A stretch of 10,981 bases of DNA. It comes from an uncultured beta proteobacterium (lineage in GTDB: Bacteria > Pseudomonadota > Gammaproteobacteria > Burkholderiales > Rhodocyclaceae). The position numbers and the translations under genes are program-made. How positions within the stretch are numbered: position 1 is the first letter of the stretch; each line of letters starts with the position of its first letter. The stretch spans positions 1 through 10,981 of the forward strand of contig CAJBIL010000481.1 of assembly GCA_903953145.1 (NCBI GenBank). Direction: 5' to 3'. The notes beneath the pieces are model-generated. The model had not been told where the DNA came from and made no database searches. It was given only the letters and a program-made list of their open reading frames with translations. Below are positions 5,661-10,981 of this stretch, one piece after another.

Positions 5661-7918
5661 TCGCCAATAACCATGATCAGCAAACAGCCCGCACTTTGGG
5701 AATGAGCCGCGACGCAACATTGCATCTGCAACTTTTCAAGTATGCAGAGGATTTACAAATGCTCGTCGACCAGCACGCTGCATTGGAAGCGCGCCACCAG
5801 CATTTACAAAAATCGCACGAGCATCTGGCGGAGAGCAAAAGCGTTCTTGAGAATCTGATACGCAGTGCCAGTGATTTTTATATCGTGACCGATCACAAGG
5901 GCGTAATCGAGTTTGCCAGCCCCGGCGCCGACGAGAAACTGCTGATCAAAGGCTCCGCTCTTCTGGGGCAGTCTTTCCGTCATCTGGTCGCTGCTGTTCA
6001 CATTCCTCATTTCGACGACCTGCTTGCCACTCTGCGAATCACGACAGATAGCCGCTTTGCAGAGCCTTGGGAGTTCATGGTTAATGTTGGTGGTGACCCG
6101 GAACAAACTTTGGTGATTGACGCGTGGGTGTTGCCCGTTTCCAGCGACGAGGGGCTTCGCGTTTACTGGATCATGCGTGATATTTCCGCCAAACGGACCA
6201 GCGAACTTGAATCACAAATGTCTTCGATGGTATTTCGCAGCGCACATGAGGGCATCATTATTACAGACATTGAGGGCATGATCATCGCGATCAATCCAGC
6301 CTTTACCCGTATTACCGGCTATACACAACAGGAGGTCATCGGTAAAAATCCGAGACTGCTCTCTTCGGGGAGGCAAGACGCAGATTTCTATCGTAAGTTC
6401 TGGGAAAAAATAATAACAACCGGCACTTGGAGCGGTGAGATCATCAACCGCAAAAAGAGCGGCGAGCTTTATCCAGAATGGATCACCATCACCGCCGTCA
6501 AGGATCAAAGCGGGTCGACACTTTCCTATATTGCGGTGTTTTCTGACATCGCACGACTCGTTGAAGCCGAGAAAGAGCTCTCTAATCTGGCCTATCACGA
6601 CACACTGACCGGCCTGCCGAACCGGCGCTTACTTGAAGACCGTGCCGAGCAGGCACTGTCGACTGCACGCAGGGACGGTACGGGGGTTTCGGTCATGTAT
6701 CTAGATCTTGACCGTTTCAAGCCAATCAACGACAGCCTTGGCCATGAAATTGGTGACATTGTCCTGCAGCTGACCAGCGAGCGTTTGCGACAGTGTATGC
6801 GCGAAGGCGACACTGTTGCTCGTGTCGGTGGTGACGAATTTGTGATTCTGACGCAGGGTTCCAGCCTTGACGAAGATCTTGAGGAAATCGGTAAAAAAGT
6901 AACCAATGCACTGTCGGCGCCCATTGTTGTTGGCGAGCACGAGTTGCTGATTGGCGGCAGTATTGGCTGTGCCCGCTTCCCGCAGGATGGCAACGACATT
7001 GCCACACTTCTTCATCGCGCTGACGTTGCCATGTACGTGGCAAAAAGATCCGGCGGTAGCCATTTCTCACTGTTTGATGCCTCAATGGTTGCCAAGCCTT
7101 CGATTGATGGCATCTCCCTGGGGGCCGAACTCTGGCTCGCCCTTGAGCGGCAGGAGCTTTCTCTCGTCTATCAGCCGCAGGTTGCCAGCAATGGCGATAA
7201 TACCTTGCTCGGTTGCGAGGCTTTGTTGCGCTGGCGACATCCGATACTGGGCGATATTCCGCCGGCAAAATTCATCCCGATCGCCGAAAAGAATGGAGCC
7301 ATCATCCCGATTGGGGCATGGGTACTGAAGACGGCCTGCCAGCAACTGCAAGCATGGAAAACGAAAGGCCTTGGCGGCATCTCAATGTCAGTCAACGTTT
7401 CTGCTCGACAGTTGCGTAGCGAATCTTTTGAAACAATGCTGGCCTCTGTTCTTAAGGAGACCGGCGTCAACCCGGCGATGCTGGAACTGGAAATTACCGA
7501 ATCAGAAATCATGATGTATCAGGACGAGAACGCCTGCCGTTTGCAGCCACTTCGAGCCCTGGGTATCAAAATCGCCATTGACGACTTTGGCACGGGATAT
7601 TCCAGCCTGGCACGGCTGAAGCATCTGCCAATCGACCGCCTGAAAATAGACCAGAGCTTTATCCGAGATATTGAAACCGACAGCGACGCAGAAGCGATCA
7701 GCTCCTGCATTGTCGGCATGGGCGTAGCCATGGGGCTGGAAGTGATCGCTGAAGGCGTCGAAAACCTTGAGCAGTTACACCGCCTGACTGCACAAGGTTG
7801 TCAGCTGATGCAAGGCTATTTGATCGGGCGTCCGATGCTGCCCGAAAAATTTCTGCAATGGACGCAGGAGAAAGACCGCGTCGCCCATCGGCCTGCGGCT
7901 GCCGGAGTCGCCAAATGA
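5657..7918 (+). CDS. PAS-PAS-GGDEF-EAL cyclic-di-GMP turnover protein
   Basis: A 753-residue cytoplasmic protein. A coiled coil (about 25-65) is followed by a PAS-like domain (66-180) and a clear PAS domain (188-303, with GYTQQEVIGKNPRLLSSG at 221-238). A GGDEF domain (about 308-475) has the intact signature GGDEF at 391-395 and an intact inhibitory I-site R-E-G-D (382-385) five residues before it. The EAL domain (about 487-735) has EAL at 521-523, ELEITESE (610-617), DDFGTGYSSL (642-651), KIDQSFI (663-669) and AEGVE (698-702). Diguanylate cyclase and phosphodiesterase residues all appear present, so either activity or a switch between them is possible. The ATG at 5657 overlaps the CheY stop (ATGA). 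A weak GAGAA at 5646-5650 serves as ribosome site. A TTG start 21 bases upstream is less likely. It is the operon's clear second-messenger output. Confidence 0.95.
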   Translation: MIANNHDQQTARTLGMSRDATLHLQLFKYAEDLQMLVDQHAALEARHQHLQKSHEHLAESKSVLENLIRSASDFYIVTDHKGVIEFASPGADEKLLIKGSALLGQSFRHLVAAVHIPHFDDLLATLRITTDSRFAEPWEFMVNVGGDPEQTLVIDAWVLPVSSDEGLRVYWIMRDISAKRTSELESQMSSMVFRSAHEGIIITDIEGMIIAINPAFTRITGYTQQEVIGKNPRLLSSGRQDADFYRKFWEKIITTGTWSGEIINRKKSGELYPEWITITAVKDQSGSTLSYIAVFSDIARLVEAEKELSNLAYHDTLTGLPNRRLLEDRAEQALSTARRDGTGVSVMYLDLDRFKPINDSLGHEIGDIVLQLTSERLRQCMREGDTVARVGGDEFVILTQGSSLDEDLEEIGKKVTNALSAPIVVGEHELLIGGSIGCARFPQDGNDIATLLHRADVAMYVAKRSGGSHFSLFDASMVAKPSIDGISLGAELWLALERQELSLVYQPQVASNGDNTLLGCEALLRWRHPILGDIPPAKFIPIAEKNGAIIPIGAWVLKTACQQLQAWKTKGLGGISMSVNVSARQLRSESFETMLASVLKETGVNPAMLELEITESEIMMYQDENACRLQPLRALGIKIAIDDFGTGYSSLARLKHLPIDRLKIDQSFIRDIETDSDAEAISSCIVGMGVAMGLEVIAEGVENLEQLHRLTAQGCQLMQGYLIGRPMLPEKFLQWTQEKDRVAHRPAAAGVAK

Positions 7919-9090
7919 CGCAGATATTCTTCAGTTCGTGCCGCCTGGTTTTTGCCCTCTTCTTTTTGGCGGAACCGGCAATTGCAGCGCCGCCGATTGT
8001 TATTGGAATAAGCGCTGAATATGGCATCAAAGGCAGTCACGCGGCACAGTCTATTGAAAAAGGAGTCAGGCTTGCGATTGAGGAAATCAATCGAAAAGGG
8101 GGGCTGCTTGATGGTCGCCAGCTAACGATTGAAGCACTCGATGATCGCGGTGTGCCTGCGCGTGGCGTCCAAAACTTGAAAACGTTTGCCGGCAAGCCCG
8201 AAGTTGTCGCGGTATTCTGCGGGCGTTTCTCTCCGGTGGCTATTGAAGAGGTTCCTGTTGCCAATCACGAACAGATTCTGCTGCTTGACCCCTGGGCTGC
8301 GGCAGATGGGATCGCCAATAACGGCAGCAAACCAAATTATGTTTTTCGCCTGTCGATGATCGATACCTGGGCGCTGAACACGATGGCTGACTACGCCCGG
8401 CGCAAACAAATAAAGCACGTCGCTCTATTTCTGCCAAATACAGCCTGGGGGCGCAGCAGTCTGGCGGCTTTCGACGCTTATACGGCAAAACACCCCGGGT
8501 TACACAGCGAGAATTACTGGTACAACTGGGGTGACACAGATTTCTCGGAGAAGCTCGCAGCCGCGCGTGATAAAGGCGTCAAAGCGATCTTGCTTGTCGC
8601 CAATGAGGCAGAAGGTGCAATCATCGTCAAAGAAATTGCCGCACTGCCTGAGGATCGTCGTTTACCCCTGATTGCCCATTGGGGTATCACCGGGGGTAAT
8701 TTCGCTGAGACAGCAGGCCCGGCGCTTGATGTTGTTGATCTGCAAGTCGTGCAGACCTTCACGTTTCGTGATCTAAAGAATCCGCGCGCCAAAGTGGTGG
8801 CAGAAAGTTACCGGCGACTATTTGGTGAAGACGCAACGTCGATGCATGCATCTGTCGGCTTTGCTCACGCTTACGACCTTACCCATCTGCTGGCCAGAGC
8901 GATCACAAAGGCCGGTACGACTGAGCGGCCAGCGGTCAGGTCTGCGCTGGAAAATTCCGGACTGCATTCAGGTTTGCTGCGCGACTACAAACGGACTTTC
9001 TCTCCGGAGGATCATGAAGCACTTGATCAAAAGCAAGTGTTTCTAGCCCGCTTTGCCAAAGACGGCACTTTGCTTAGAGCGCAGGATTAA
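7915..9090 (+). CDS. Periplasmic ligand-binding protein, branched-chain amino acid (LivK-like, type I) family
   Basis: A 391-residue exported protein. The start has Arg10, then a hydrophobic run (11-19), and AEPAIAA suggests signal peptidase cleavage near residue 24-25. The mature part opens with PIVIGISAEYGIKGSHAAQS and has the two-lobed pattern of LivK/Peripla_BP_6 proteins: RLAIEEINRKGG (48-59), LTIEALDDRG, then VALFLPNTAWGRSS, and the late FRDLKNPRAK block. The family binds branched-chain amino acids, urea, amides or aromatic acids, and the ligand here is not predictable by eye. No ABC permease or ATPase gene lies next to it. The next gene is a membrane sensor, so a receptor role is more likely than uptake. 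The ATG overlaps the GGDEF-EAL stop (ATGA) and GGAG (7904-7907) precedes it by 7 bases. A longer frame starting at 7798 is a read-through artefact. Confidence 0.9.
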   Translation: MTQIFFSSCRLVFALFFLAEPAIAAPPIVIGISAEYGIKGSHAAQSIEKGVRLAIEEINRKGGLLDGRQLTIEALDDRGVPARGVQNLKTFAGKPEVVAVFCGRFSPVAIEEVPVANHEQILLLDPWAAADGIANNGSKPNYVFRLSMIDTWALNTMADYARRKQIKHVALFLPNTAWGRSSLAAFDAYTAKHPGLHSENYWYNWGDTDFSEKLAAARDKGVKAILLVANEAEGAIIVKEIAALPEDRRLPLIAHWGITGGNFAETAGPALDVVDLQVVQTFTFRDLKNPRAKVVAESYRRLFGEDATSMHASVGFAHAYDLTHLLARAITKAGTTERPAVRSALENSGLHSGLLRDYKRTFSPEDHEALDQKQVFLARFAKDGTLLRAQD

Positions 9091-9119
9091 TTGTCGCAAG
9101 ACAAGTTTTGGAGTGAGTA

Positions 9120-10981
9120 ATGCGCCTGCCCGGGAACATTGCCAAACGCTTTAACCGCCTCGACCTGCAAGGGAAGATCGGACTGGCGCTGGTCTCGACA
9201 TCACTGGTCGTCGGTTTGCTTATGGCATCGGTGTCTTTTGTCGTAGCGCGCCAGCAAATTATTGAAAGTACTAATGCCTCGCTTCAGGCACAAGAAAAGC
9301 TTGATCGCCGGGAAATTGAGCTCAAGCTGGGTGCCTTGCTCTCGCAGGCCGAATCGCTAGCCAGCAACACGGTCACGGCCAATGCACTGGCGGACTCGGT
9401 AGGGCGCGAGATTTACCTGACGCCTTTGCTGAAAAGCCAGAAATTTGGTCTGAGCGGCGCTTCAATCACGCTGACTAATTACCGTGGTGAAACCGTTGCC
9501 AGCAGTGCCGACCGGATGCATCTCGATGATCCTTCAAGGCAAGCCTTGCTCGCCATGATGCGAGACGGCACGAGCCTTGCTCGCGTCCAATTCGACGAGA
9601 GTGCCGGCGCGTTACTCAATATAGGCATTCCGGTGGTTTATCGATTAACCGGCAATGTTGAAGGTGCTGTCGTTCTACAGCTCCCGCTCGCCTCTCTCTT
9701 GCCGGCAAATGCCGATATCCACACTTATAGTGTGCTGCTGGATTATCAAGAGACGCCGCTTGCCGGCAACATGCCGAGGACAGCCTTTCTGCAAGCCAGG
9801 GCTGCGCTTACGCTACCGTCTCCGCTTGACCGCCTCGAGCTGACTCACGCGGCGTATGTCGATCAGGATCGGGCGCTGAAGAACTTGGACTATCTAATAA
9901 TTGCCTATTTTTCGGCGTTGCTCGTTCTGGCGCTCGCTGCACGGCTTATCGCTCGATATTCTGCCCGTCTGTTATCCGATCCGATCCACAAACTGAGCTT
10001 GGCAGCAGAGGCAATAGCCGCTGCCGGGCGTCCGTCCGGCACGATTCCCTTGAGCGGCGAGCACGAGTTTGATCGTCTTGCGGGGGCCTTCAACAGCATG
10101 GTGAATCGGCTGAGAGAGTCTTATGAGGCCCTTGAGTCAAGGGTTGAGATTCGTACCCGCGAATTAGCGCTGGCACAACAGTCCGGTGAGCGCGCTTCAA
10201 ACATGCTGCGTGAAGCAGTGGCAAGCATTGCGCAGGGTTTTACCATTTACGACGAAAACGACCGCCTGTTTCTCTGCAACGAAACCTACCTCGAGTTCTA
10301 CGAAACGAGCCGTGATCTGATAGTCACCGGTGCCAGCTTTGAAGAAATTATCCGGCGGGGAGCCGAGCGCGGCCAATATGCCGAGGCCATCGGCAACGTC
10401 GATACCTGGGTGCAGAACAGGGTGGCGCAACACCAGAATGCCAACGGCGAAGTTATCGAGCAGCAACTTGCCGATGGTCGCTGGTTGCTGATAGTCGAGT
10501 ACCGCACGCCGAGCGGCTACGTAGTCGGCAATCGAACCGATGTTACTGCGTTGAAACAGGCAACCCAGGATTTGCGCATGCGCGAGATGTACCTGCGGGC
10601 AACGCTGGACAATCTGCCATTCCTCTTCTGGCTGAAGGATGCAGATGGTCGCTTTTTGGCAGTCAATCAGGTATTTGCTGATGCCTGCGGCAAAGTTTCG
10701 CCGGATACGCTGATCGGACTGTGCGACCTTGATATCTGGCCAAAGGAACTGGCTGAGGCTTACCGTATCGATGACCAGGCCGTGATGGACAGCCGACAGG
10801 AAAAGACGGTTGAAGAACCGGTTGAGGTCAACGGCGCAAGACGCTGGATCGAGACCTATAAAAAGCCGGTAATTTCGCAGAGTGGCAAACTATTCGGCAC
10901 TGTCGGTTTCGCGCGTGATGTTACTGACCGCAAGGAAATGCAGCGCGCACTAAGTGCCAGCCAGGAGCGCTGGGAACTTGC
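9120..10981 (+). CDS. Membrane-bound PAS sensor, probably histidine kinase or cyclic-di-GMP enzyme (3'-partial)
   Basis: The frame is open from the ATG at 9120 to the window edge (620 full codons). Residues 18-43 are a first membrane segment (IGLALVSTSLVVGLLMASVS). Residues 45-257 form a periplasmic domain with a predicted sensor fold. A second membrane segment is at 258-279 (LIIAYFSALLVLALAARLIA). A HAMP linker follows at about 280-335 (SDPIHKLSLAAEAIAA, then FDRLAGAFNSMVNRL), then a coiled coil (336-362). A first PAS has GFTIYDENDRLFLCNETYLE (373-392) and a second has LPFLFWLKDADGRFLAVNQ (499-517) ending in FARDVTDRKE. A further coil begins at 607. The output domain lies beyond the edge. 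By context a histidine kinase feeding the operon's receivers is most likely, and GGDEF is the alternative. GGAG (9110-9113) is 6 bases upstream. The gap of 29 bases after the binding-protein gene places both in one operon. Confidence 0.9.
   Translation, partial: MRLPGNIAKRFNRLDLQGKIGLALVSTSLVVGLLMASVSFVVARQQIIESTNASLQAQEKLDRREIELKLGALLSQAESLASNTVTANALADSVGREIYLTPLLKSQKFGLSGASITLTNYRGETVASSADRMHLDDPSRQALLAMMRDGTSLARVQFDESAGALLNIGIPVVYRLTGNVEGAVVLQLPLASLLPANADIHTYSVLLDYQETPLAGNMPRTAFLQARAALTLPSPLDRLELTHAAYVDQDRALKNLDYLIIAYFSALLVLALAARLIARYSARLLSDPIHKLSLAAEAIAAAGRPSGTIPLSGEHEFDRLAGAFNSMVNRLRESYEALESRVEIRTRELALAQQSGERASNMLREAVASIAQGFTIYDENDRLFLCNETYLEFYETSRDLIVTGASFEEIIRRGAERGQYAEAIGNVDTWVQNRVAQHQNANGEVIEQQLADGRWLLIVEYRTPSGYVVGNRTDVTALKQATQDLRMREMYLRATLDNLPFLFWLKDADGRFLAVNQVFADACGKVSPDTLIGLCDLDIWPKELAEAYRIDDQAVMDSRQEKTVEEPVEVNGARRWIETYKKPVISQSGKLFGTVGFARDVTDRKEMQRALSASQERWEL

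Noticed and set aside
7798..7914. A 39-residue N-terminal extension of the binding protein
   Set aside because: It overlaps the end of the EAL domain and would bury the signal peptide. The ATG at 7915 has a ribosome site and an ATGA overlap.
1..10981. CRISPR arrays, insertion sequences, tRNA or rRNA genes
   Set aside because: No spaced repeat arrays, no transposase motifs or terminal repeats with target duplications, and no cloverleaf or rRNA signature seen on either strand.

Overview
The window (about 54% G+C by eye, compact genes, many stop/start overlaps) looks like a chromosomal segment of a Gram-negative proteobacterium. The density of PAS, GGDEF-EAL and receiver proteins, and the periplasmic-binding-protein-plus-membrane-sensor pair, would suit an environmental betaproteobacterium of the Rhodocyclales type. 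That placement is inferred from style, not from a marker gene.

Layout. (1) 19-1661: a hipB-hipA type II toxin-antitoxin pair on the + strand, overlapping by one base, with hipB possibly starting before the window. (2) 1662-2552: about 890 bases without an intact gene. It holds a good intrinsic terminator with a TTCG loop (1945-1977) and, on the - strand, the C-terminal half of a dead response-regulator gene (2176-2391). (3) 2553-3203: a - strand gene for an unusual regulator with an N-terminal MerR/excisionase-type helix-turn-helix and a C-terminal receiver. (4) 3204-3554: an AT-rich divergent control region with inverted repeats, a terminator-like hairpin and a 9-base-period direct repeat. 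(5) 3555 to the right edge: a tightly packed + strand operon of six genes. These are a second HTH-receiver paralogue, a degenerate histidine-kinase-like protein, a CheY-like single receiver, a PAS-PAS-GGDEF-EAL protein, an exported LivK-like binding protein, and a membrane sensor with periplasmic domain, HAMP and PAS domains that runs off the window.

How the genes may work together (inference). The exported binding protein has no transporter genes beside it. It is followed directly by a two-TM sensor, so it may be the ligand-loading partner of that sensor. The signal would pass to the receivers (CheY-like and/or the HTH-receivers), with cyclic-di-GMP made or degraded by the GGDEF-EAL protein as one output and transcription as the other. 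The kinase-like protein lacks a recognisable phosphoacceptor His and the ATP-binding glycine boxes, so it is more likely a scaffold or allosteric partner than an enzyme. The reversed HTH-then-receiver order, the divergent paralogue pair and the pseudokinase are the least ordinary parts of the window.
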